Source: Methanocorpusculum sp. (GTDB lineage: Archaea > Halobacteriota > Methanomicrobia > Methanomicrobiales > Methanocorpusculaceae). Taken from it: a stretch of 64,000 bases of DNA. The position numbers were made by a program, and so were the translations under genes. Of the stretch, positions 22,951-30,069 are shown piece after piece. Positions within the stretch are counted from its first letter, which is position 1. The number at the start of each line of letters is the position of its first letter. The stretch is taken from the NCBI GenBank assembly GCA_029987235.1, contig DALTWF010000003.1:25691-89690 (forward strand), given 5' to 3'. Below the pieces are notes generated by a model. The model had not been told where the DNA came from. It saw only the letters and a program-made list of their open reading frames with translations, and searched no databases.

Positions 22951-24815
22951 CCGCAGAAACCGACGCAGGGTCAATAGTTATAAAAATAATCGCTGATACT
23001 TCAAAACTTGAGAAAGGAACCACATCTGCGAAAAAGGAGCTGCAGAAATTTAGTCAGGCAACTAAAGATGCCAGAACCAGCACCAACGGACTCCAGGAAC
23101 AGATGGACCTGACCGGACAGGCAGCCACCGGTTCATCCCGCAGCATAGACACCCTCACTCAGGCAACCGAAGAAACAGCCGACGCAGCAGACACCGCTCA
23201 GATATCTCAGGAAGCGCTGGTCGCTGCACTTGCAAAGCTTGTCGACGAAGCAAGACAGGCAGGAACACAGACATCCAACGCAGGCGACCAGATAGAAAAA
23301 GCTGGCACGCAGGCAGAAAACACAGCCGGAAAAATGGACAAGATGAGAGGAGCTGCAAGAGAACTGAAAGCAGCCCTCGGCACAATCGGTCTGCTCGCAG
23401 TTTTGAAGAAAACAATTGATTATCTCGCCCAACTTGAAGATTCAAGCCGGAAAACATATCAAAACTTCGCCACGATGTCGCAAAACATCGAGAAAGCGAC
23501 AACCAATTATAACACATTCAACAGCGCCACCAGAAACCTTGTCGGGGAAGACGAAACACAGGAAGGAAATGCTGGTTATTATGTGAATAAGTATTTTGGA
23601 TATGATACATTCACGAAAGGGTCCGCAGGATATAACATAGGCCAGGCCGCAATTAATGCAGCACAGACAACCGGGGTCGACGTAGTAACCATCTTATCCA
23701 AAACCGCAGAAATAATGGACAAGTATAACCGTGAGAGAGGAACCGAGACACAAGTCCTCACGCAACTGCTGCAAATAGCAGACACCATGAACTCGCCGGA
23801 CGCTTTCTCCGATTTGCTGACCGCATCCACCACTTATGACAAGTTATGGTATGGAGAGAAGGGAATCGGTTTATCATACGAACAGATGCTCGCCGTTTTT
23901 CAGGCTTGGGGGAAAGACTGGAAGAGTGCCACAGAGGAGTCTGCAGTATGGCAGAAGGAACTGCAGGACATGCAGAACCAGATCGCCGAAGCTGTAGAAA
24001 CCCTGCCGGAGATAAGAGGAGATCTGGCAGACGCGCAAAAAGAGAGTGAAGCACTCCTCGCCGAAAGAAAGGATCTCATCGCCGAAAAAGAAAAACGAAC
24101 TGCAGAAGGGAAAGACACCGCAAGCATCGTCAAAGAGATCGCAAAAATAGATGAAACCATCAAAGAATACGATTCTGAAATCAAAGACCTCAAACTGCAG
24201 ATACAAGAGATGGAGCTCACAGCCACCCAGAAGCCCGGAGACCTTCTCAAAGAACTGATAACTGATGCAGGAGTCCTGACCGATGCCGAACTGTACACAA
24301 AGTTAAATGTCAAAGATAAGGATGAGTTTATCGAGTCCATAGAAAACCTGAAGACAATCGATGTAGAGAACTTGCCGGAGGGAGTAGAGACCGCAGTCCT
24401 GACACAAACCAGCCTTCTGCAGGACATCGGGGGCTGGATGCAGGATATCAGCGGAACAATCAAGGCTGCATACTTCTCCCCGGAGAACATCCAGGCTTAC
24501 AGAACCGAAATATCATCGAAACTCGGCAATATTAACCCTTATGTGCAGGAAAAAACAAACCCCGCGGCAACCGTCGCAGCATACGGTCAACTTTTGCAGG
24601 AATATGAAGATCTGACAAAATCCCGGGACTACGCATATAACGAAACAAAGTGGGCAGAACTGCTCGCAAAGGTTGACAGATACCTGACACCAGGAGACAC
24701 CACCAACAACATCTCCGTTTACATCGAAACCCCGCAGCTTGACACCTACGCAGCACAGAAGACTGCAGAAGCAATCGCAGCACAACAGTCGAAAACCAAA
24801 GCAGGAGCATATTAA
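22947..24815 (+). CDS. Tail tape-measure protein
   Basis: 622 residues. The N-terminal opening IVIKIIADTSKLEKGTTSAKKELQKF is typical of tape-measure proteins. Long coiled coils (residues about 20-130 and 345-430) and a short hydrophobic stretch (about 150) support the call. Tail length in siphoviruses scales with this protein, which implies a moderately short tail. It ends in a TAATG overlap with the DGR target gene. Confidence 0.85.
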   Translation: MTAETDAGSIVIKIIADTSKLEKGTTSAKKELQKFSQATKDARTSTNGLQEQMDLTGQAATGSSRSIDTLTQATEETADAADTAQISQEALVAALAKLVDEARQAGTQTSNAGDQIEKAGTQAENTAGKMDKMRGAARELKAALGTIGLLAVLKKTIDYLAQLEDSSRKTYQNFATMSQNIEKATTNYNTFNSATRNLVGEDETQEGNAGYYVNKYFGYDTFTKGSAGYNIGQAAINAAQTTGVDVVTILSKTAEIMDKYNRERGTETQVLTQLLQIADTMNSPDAFSDLLTASTTYDKLWYGEKGIGLSYEQMLAVFQAWGKDWKSATEESAVWQKELQDMQNQIAEAVETLPEIRGDLADAQKESEALLAERKDLIAEKEKRTAEGKDTASIVKEIAKIDETIKEYDSEIKDLKLQIQEMELTATQKPGDLLKELITDAGVLTDAELYTKLNVKDKDEFIESIENLKTIDVENLPEGVETAVLTQTSLLQDIGGWMQDISGTIKAAYFSPENIQAYRTEISSKLGNINPYVQEKTNPAATVAAYGQLLQEYEDLTKSRDYAYNETKWAELLAKVDRYLTPGDTTNNISVYIETPQLDTYAAQKTAEAIAAQQSKTKAGAY

Positions 24816-26449
24816 TGACAATCAAAACACAAATCGCAGGGTCACCGCAGACCACCACACTGACTGCGTTCACCCTTGGCACCAGCACGACATTAAAAAT
24901 AAGCAATGTCGCAGCCGTCCCGACACTGGGCAGCCCCAACAGTTCCACGAACTACATCACCATAGTGAATGGAACCGGACAGGACGCACCGTTTGCTACG
25001 CTTGAATACACAGCAATCAACACCGCACAGCAACAGCTCACCATAAGCAGAGTCGTCGAGACAAACGCACAGAACGGATATGATTTCCCGACAGGATCAA
25101 CCGCATTCAGACCATACTGCGCCGCAGACTGCAGCGACATCGCCGCAGAAATCGCCGCAAAAGTGGCGGGAGTACAGAACGGAAACGGAGACAGCCTCGT
25201 CTCAGGAGGCACAGCCACCATCCCGACCGCAACAAACAACACGCTCGGCATGGTAAAGATTGGGTCCGGCATAAACATAAACAACGGAGAAATCTCCGTC
25301 ACAGGAAGCTCGACGCAGATATATGCTTTCACCATCGGAAGCGGGGCAAGCACCGACGCCATCACATACTCCGAAGCAGCAGCCAACCTTACCGAAGCGC
25401 AGCGCCGGGCCGTAGTAAGGTCACTCGCACATCACGCAATAGTAAACAACGGTCAAATCGTAAACTGGCTTTATAACGATAACCTCGGATATACAGCCAC
25501 AGATTACACAGGAACCGTCAGCACCGGGAACGCAAGCGACCTCACAGGCGCCGCAGGAGACGTTATGCTGCTCTACGAACCAATCTGGTGGACAGTTAGC
25601 CATGTGAACGACGGAAACACCACAATCCGCTTCTCTACGTACAAGTTCAGTCCGGACGCAGTGACCGCACATCAGTATGGAACCACAATATGCAGCTGGC
25701 TCGGCCTCGGTGTTTTTGAAGGGATAATCTCAAGCAGCGCCCTGCGTTCAATGAACTCATCAGCGAAACCAACCGCCAGCATCACCAACGACGCAGCATA
25801 TACTGCCGCAGTATATGGAAGGACAAACGGACACTATAACCAGATGCTCCCGATGACCTGGACGCTCTACGCAATCCTGCTTTTATTCGAAGGAGGAGAC
25901 AGAAACACCCAGGCAAAGTGGGGTGCAGGATATACAAAGAGCACAAACACCGCAAGCACCAACGTCAACTCCGACTGGTCCGCAGCAGCACCCTGGTGCC
26001 ATGCGACACCGTACACCGACGGAGTCCACGGAGTCACCGCAGGAGGCATCCAAAATATGTGGGGCAACGTCTGGATATTTTTAGGAGAGTTCTGGAAAGG
26101 AACCAACAACGTCGCACACTTCACCATCACCGGAGGAAGCGACCACGCCATGATTTCAACATCCCCGGCATACAGCGGAAGCTGCCAGATGACAGGGGTT
26201 AGCGCCGCATACATCAAAGACATAATCGGAAGCGACACAGTCCCGTTCTTACCCAGAACAACAGGAGCAGCCGAAACAACATACTGGGCAGACTACTGTT
26301 ACTCCAACACGACACAGTCAAACTGCGGTATCGTCGGCGGCTACTGGAATTATGCCGCGCTTGCGGGCTTGTTCCTTGTGCATGTGTATTACGCGCTCGA
26401 CCATTCCAATGCGGATCTCGGCGCGCGCCTCCAGATATTGATCGAATAA
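24815..26449 (+). CDS. DGR target tail protein with lectin-like variable end
   Basis: 544 residues. The N-terminal 150 residues are beta-rich and Thr/Ser-rich, as in tail-attached fibre or adhesin stems. The C-terminal 370 residues fit the C-type-lectin/FGE-like fold that carries variable sites in DGR targets, ending in the typical GGYWNY, AGLF and SNADLGARL order. The variable repeat lies 20 bases before the stop. It is presumably displayed at the tail tip to bind host receptors. It overlaps the tape-measure stop (TAATG) and precedes the template repeat. Confidence 0.88.
   Translation: MTIKTQIAGSPQTTTLTAFTLGTSTTLKISNVAAVPTLGSPNSSTNYITIVNGTGQDAPFATLEYTAINTAQQQLTISRVVETNAQNGYDFPTGSTAFRPYCAADCSDIAAEIAAKVAGVQNGNGDSLVSGGTATIPTATNNTLGMVKIGSGININNGEISVTGSSTQIYAFTIGSGASTDAITYSEAAANLTEAQRRAVVRSLAHHAIVNNGQIVNWLYNDNLGYTATDYTGTVSTGNASDLTGAAGDVMLLYEPIWWTVSHVNDGNTTIRFSTYKFSPDAVTAHQYGTTICSWLGLGVFEGIISSSALRSMNSSAKPTASITNDAAYTAAVYGRTNGHYNQMLPMTWTLYAILLLFEGGDRNTQAKWGAGYTKSTNTASTNVNSDWSAAAPWCHATPYTDGVHGVTAGGIQNMWGNVWIFLGEFWKGTNNVAHFTITGGSDHAMISTSPAYSGSCQMTGVSAAYIKDIIGSDTVPFLPRTTGAAETTYWADYCYSNTTQSNCGIVGGYWNYAALAGLFLVHVYYALDHSNADLGARLQILIE
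26323..26429 (+). repeat. DGR variable repeat (VR)
   Basis: Aligns with 26487-26593 at a constant offset of 164. Fourteen of 26 template adenines are replaced, by T, C and G alike, whereas only three of 81 other bases differ (ggt to ctt, and the second base of agc to gac). The 3' end, ggcgcgcgcc at 26420-26429, is identical to the template and would be the initiation-of-mutagenesis region. Confidence 0.92.
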
Positions 26450-26455
26450 CAGACA

Positions 26456-26473
26456 CCCCTTTTTTACGGGGGG
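26456..26473 (+). other. Hairpin just after the DGR target gene
   Basis: CCCC at 26456-26459 can pair with the G-run 26468-26473 around a T-rich loop. DGR targets often have a hairpin close behind the variable repeat that aids homing; this is a candidate. The same G-run can instead pair with 26627-26632 on the far side of the template repeat. Confidence 0.45.
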
Positions 26474-26632
26474 CATTTTGATATTCAAGCAGTATCGTCG
26501 GCGGCTACTGGAATTATGCCGCGGGTGCGGGCTTGTTCAATGTGAATGTGAATAACACGCTCAGCAATTCCAATACGAATATCGGCGCGCGCCAGCAAAG
26601 GATCTAAAAATCAAAATGCGCAAATGCCCCCC
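26468..26632 (+). repeat. Inverted repeat bracketing the template repeat
   Basis: Positions 26468-26476 (ggggggcat plus t) pair with 26624-26632 (atgcccccc), and 26476-26482 (ttttgat) pair with 26610-26616 (atcaaaa), leaving a 7-base bulge at 26617-26623. The RNA would present the template as the loop of a long stem ending shortly before the reverse transcriptase gene. Confidence 0.65.
26487..26593 (+). repeat. DGR template repeat (TR)
   Basis: Noncoding copy of the variable repeat between target gene and reverse transcriptase. Read in the target frame it is rich in AAT, AAC, ACG and AGC codons, the usual design that lets adenine mutagenesis reach many amino acids without creating stops. It keeps the target reading frame throughout. 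It ends in the palindrome ggcgcgcgcc (26584-26593). Confidence 0.92.
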
Positions 26633-26701
26633 TGCCCCTTGGCAAAAATACGACCAAAAAAAACAGGGAGCAACCAAAGCTCCCCAATCCTTTGGAGAAT
26701 T

Positions 26702-27808
26702 ATGGACGACAAAACAGAACTATATAAACAGGTAATCACGACCGACAACGTCGCGAATTACGGCACAGCTTTTATGGCGCACGTAAACGCAAAACGAGGC
26801 AAAAGAAGTTACACACAAGTGCAGGAGTTCGAAGAAAACCTGCGAGACAACCTGCACGAACTCATCGACGAAATACAGGCCGGAACTTACCGGACAGGAG
26901 ATTACATCGTCGAGACCATAAACGATGGAAAGAAACCCCGAATAATAGCAAAGGTGCCGTATAAAGATAGAGTAGTTCAATGGATGCTCGCGATTTGGTA
27001 CCAACCCTATTACCTCGAGCTTTTGTCCGACAACACACACGCAGCCATCCCCGGGAGAGGAATTCACTCCGCGCTCCGACAGGCAGAAGACTACATCCGC
27101 AAGGACGGAAACACCTGGGTGCTCAAACTCGACATAAGAAAATACTTCCCCCACATACACAGAGCGACCCTGCTCGAAATGATAAGGGAGGATATAGAGG
27201 ACGATAATCTTTTTGAAGTAATCAAGAATATAATCCTCGACGCCCCGGACAGCATAGTCGACGACGAAGGAACCGCAGCGCAAGACGGCATCCCGATAAG
27301 TAATTACTGGAGCCAGTTTATGGCCAACCGCTATATGGTCGAGTTCACACGCTGGATGGAGACCAACGGTTACACGTTCTGCCAGTACATGGACGACATA
27401 GTCGTTTTTTCCAAAGATAAAGAACAGCTCAGGCGCGCTAAATTTGAGATAGAGTGGTATATGGAACGGAATTTATCTTTGTCACTAAAGGCAAACTGGC
27501 AAATATTCAGACCCGCAGACCGCGGTCTGGATTTCGTAGGATATCGGATATTCCCGGACAAAACAATCATAAGGAAAGACATTTACCTCAAGATGACCCG
27601 CTCACTCCGGGCAATAGCCAAGAAGATATCGGCAGAAAAGACAAAGGAGCTCACAGAGTCGCAGCGCTGCACCGTAATGTCGTATCTGGGCTGGGTTTGC
27701 CATTGTACATCGGAAACAAGGCGATTTATATATTTTAAGTACTTCGCCCCGATATTAAGCCAAACACACACACCACTTTCACACAAGTTAACAGAGTACT
27801 TCAAATGA
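26702..27808 (+). CDS. DGR-type reverse transcriptase
   Basis: 368 residues from ATG 26702, with ggag about 5 bases upstream; an in-frame start at 26624 would begin inside the template stem and is rejected. Fingers and palm motifs are present: PGRGIHSAL (117-125), LDIRKYF with the first catalytic Asp (143-149), GIPISNYWSQ (196-205) and YMDD (229-232). The SQ ending of the fourth motif is typical of DGR and related bacterial-type enzymes, not of retroviruses. It copies the template RNA with adenine-directed errors into cDNA that replaces the variable repeat. The stop overlaps the next gene. Confidence 0.92.
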   Translation: MDDKTELYKQVITTDNVANYGTAFMAHVNAKRGKRSYTQVQEFEENLRDNLHELIDEIQAGTYRTGDYIVETINDGKKPRIIAKVPYKDRVVQWMLAIWYQPYYLELLSDNTHAAIPGRGIHSALRQAEDYIRKDGNTWVLKLDIRKYFPHIHRATLLEMIREDIEDDNLFEVIKNIILDAPDSIVDDEGTAAQDGIPISNYWSQFMANRYMVEFTRWMETNGYTFCQYMDDIVVFSKDKEQLRRAKFEIEWYMERNLSLSLKANWQIFRPADRGLDFVGYRIFPDKTIIRKDIYLKMTRSLRAIAKKISAEKTKELTESQRCTVMSYLGWVCHCTSETRRFIYFKYFAPILSQTHTPLSHKLTEYFK

Positions 27809-28080
27809 AGCAATACATGAATGTATCATACGGAGGATGCGAACCCGCATCCATCGAATATGCCACCGACGCGACAATCGTCAACACCGGCATATATTCA
27901 AGAACAGAACAGGACGAACACGGAGAAGAACAAACCATCTGGTATGTTACGACCCAGTACATTTACTCCCCGCAGGAATACGAACAAATCTATGCCGCAG
28001 CGCTCAAACAGGCGCAGGCAGACACAGACGACCTTCTCATCGACTTAGACAGCAGACTCAGTGAACTGGAGGGAGCATAA
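27805..28080 (+). CDS. Hypothetical protein behind the DGR RT (91 aa)
   Basis: 91 residues. An N-terminal strand-rich half is followed by a C-terminal helix (EQIYAAALKQAQ onward). It overlaps the RT stop by ATGA. It is too short and too beta-rich for the four-helix Avd accessory protein of classical DGRs. It may be a tail protein or a new DGR accessory factor. Confidence 0.6.
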   Translation: MKQYMNVSYGGCEPASIEYATDATIVNTGIYSRTEQDEHGEEQTIWYVTTQYIYSPQEYEQIYAAALKQAQADTDDLLIDLDSRLSELEGA

Positions 28081-28232
28081 TGGCAACACTCTGGGGCAAG
28101 AAATACGCAGCAAAGGTCCATGACGGCACGCTTGCATGGCCGGAGGAAGTCCCCGAAAAAAGACGCTGGGAAACATATAATGCATACGTCGAACTGGGAT
28201 ATAAACCAGATATTGAACCGCCAGAGGAATAA
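28080..28232 (+). CDS. Small tail-region protein (50 aa)
   Basis: 50 residues, starting in a TAATG overlap. Rich in Trp, Tyr and charged residues, it ends NAYVELGYKPDIEPPEE. It is comparable in size to small proteins such as XkdX in siphovirus tail operons, but not recognisably homologous. Confidence 0.5.
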   Translation: MATLWGKKYAAKVHDGTLAWPEEVPEKRRWETYNAYVELGYKPDIEPPEE

Positions 28233-28260
28233 ACCCCCCATTTTTTAAGGAGGAACATAC

Positions 28261-30069
28261 GTGCTTTATTCACTAAACAAAAGCCAGCTGAACCGGACAA
28301 ATGCCCCGCAGCAGGGACTTATCATCACAGAACCTGAGCTGACAGACCTTCTGATAAATACAGACTACGAATTCTCCGCAGAAGGAGCTGCAGAAGGACA
28401 GACTTATACATGGACTATTGGCGGTCAGACATACACTGGACAGACCGTCACCGTTCGAACACCGACAACTCCGGGAACGCTCGCGGTTTCAGTAACAGAT
28501 GGGCAGACAACCGCTGAGAAAGAATATTCTGTCCACCAGCCTGGAACCATAACTGCCGTCACACTGGATGCCAGCCACGGAGAAGACGGAGCGGTCACCA
28601 GAACCATCTCCGCGACGATTTCTGCGACATACCAATACATCGCACAATGGAAGCAGAGCAACGACGCTGGGCAAACCTGGCAGACCGTAGGAGCCACAAC
28701 AAACACTGCAACCTGGACAGGACAGGTTACCATTTCAACCGCATCAACGCTCTTCAAAGTATCCATAATCGGCGCAGGGATAACAGTCGACGCAGCCACT
28801 CATGCTGAGTATTTGGCAGACCCGAAGTTCATCACGCAGCCGACAGTGACCCCGCAATCCGTGACGCTCGGAAACTCCATAAACTGCTCAGTCGCAGCCG
28901 CCAAATATACCCAAAGTTATTCATGGAAAGTCAAAGCGAATGAAGGAGACTGGGTCGAGTTTTCAACAAACCTGACCGCAACATACACTCCCCAGACCGC
29001 AGGAACGTATCTGTTCAAGGTTGTGCTGACCGGAGCTCAAGGGACAACCCCTGCAGAAAGTAACATCACGACCACCACCGCAGGAGCTGCGCCGAGCATA
29101 ACAATCACTGCACCGACAGAGGCAGAGTTCTCCGAAGGTTCAACAATCACGTTTGCATGCAGCACGACCGGCGCAGAAGGAGCAACAGTCTCCTGGAACT
29201 TCGGAGACGGAACAACCGGGACAGGTACCACAATCGCCCATACATACGCAGCTGGAGTGAGCGGGAGAAAGACCATCACCGCCACGGTCTCAAACTCGTA
29301 TGGAACCGCAAGCGACACGAAAGACATCGCACTCACCTCACCCTCATGGGTTTGGATAACAGAATCCGGGACGCAGTATTCACTCAGCGACAGAACCAGG
29401 TTTATTGTTTTAGAAGACGGAATCGACGGCTTCTCAAACAGCACGACAGAGCTCACGCTGAACGCAAACCCATCCGGCAGAGGAGAGACAATCACAAACG
29501 CAACGGTCAAGGCCAGGGACTGTGGCTTCGACATACTGATAATAGGAGCCAACAGAGAGGACATCATGCAGAAACGCCGCCTGCTTTTGGATATTTTCAA
29601 TGCACCGGGAACGCTGCAAATCAAGCAGGGAGGGCAGACATATTTCCTGCACTGCCGGACCGCAAGAGGATATCCTGCCATAAGAGACGGCACAAGACCT
29701 GACAACCATGCACGCGCCAAGGTCGCATCCGTTCGGTTCACCGCTGCAGACCCGTATTTTTATGGGCCTGAAGTGTCAGCCACCGCAGGAACCATCCAGG
29801 TCGAAGGAGATGCGCCAGCACCCTGCACAATAGTGACCAGCAGCACGACTGCGAGCTGCACGGCTGGAGGAGTAACGAAGAGCATCACCTCGACAGAGAC
29901 CGGAATCACCGTCGCGGTTTCTGACACAGATATCACCGCAACAAAGAACGGAGCCAACAAGATACCGACTTTCACATATAGCAGCAAGTTCTGGATGCTG
30001 GAGCCTGGAACCAACACGGTCGCAGGAGTAAGCTCGGTCACGTACAAACCCAGATGGAGCTCTATATGA
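28261..30069 (+). CDS. Distal tail protein (Dit-type) with Ig/PKD domains
   Basis: 602 residues from GTG 28261, behind a perfect aaggagg site. Residues about 20-370 are a string of Ig-like and PKD-like domains, including the PKD signature SWNFGDG near residue 311. Residues about 375-500 match the siphovirus distal tail component, with RFIVLEDGIDGFS, the MQKRRLLLDIFNAPGTLQI segment and FTAADPYFYGPE. The last domain is beta-rich. The order (extra Ig domains before the conserved Dit part) is unusual and may add host-surface contacts. Confidence 0.8.
   Translation: MLYSLNKSQLNRTNAPQQGLIITEPELTDLLINTDYEFSAEGAAEGQTYTWTIGGQTYTGQTVTVRTPTTPGTLAVSVTDGQTTAEKEYSVHQPGTITAVTLDASHGEDGAVTRTISATISATYQYIAQWKQSNDAGQTWQTVGATTNTATWTGQVTISTASTLFKVSIIGAGITVDAATHAEYLADPKFITQPTVTPQSVTLGNSINCSVAAAKYTQSYSWKVKANEGDWVEFSTNLTATYTPQTAGTYLFKVVLTGAQGTTPAESNITTTTAGAAPSITITAPTEAEFSEGSTITFACSTTGAEGATVSWNFGDGTTGTGTTIAHTYAAGVSGRKTITATVSNSYGTASDTKDIALTSPSWVWITESGTQYSLSDRTRFIVLEDGIDGFSNSTTELTLNANPSGRGETITNATVKARDCGFDILIIGANREDIMQKRRLLLDIFNAPGTLQIKQGGQTYFLHCRTARGYPAIRDGTRPDNHARAKVASVRFTAADPYFYGPEVSATAGTIQVEGDAPAPCTIVTSSTTASCTAGGVTKSITSTETGITVAVSDTDITATKNGANKIPTFTYSSKFWMLEPGTNTVAGVSSVTYKPRWSSI

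Noticed and set aside
26323..26593. The paired direct repeats were first considered as a CRISPR-like or duplication pair.
   Set aside because: Only two copies exist, one is coding, and differences fall on template adenines; the adjacent reverse transcriptase explains them as a DGR.
26624..26701. Upstream in-frame start for the reverse transcriptase.
   Set aside because: It would begin inside the inverted repeat arm behind the template and has no ribosome site; ATG 26702 follows ggag.
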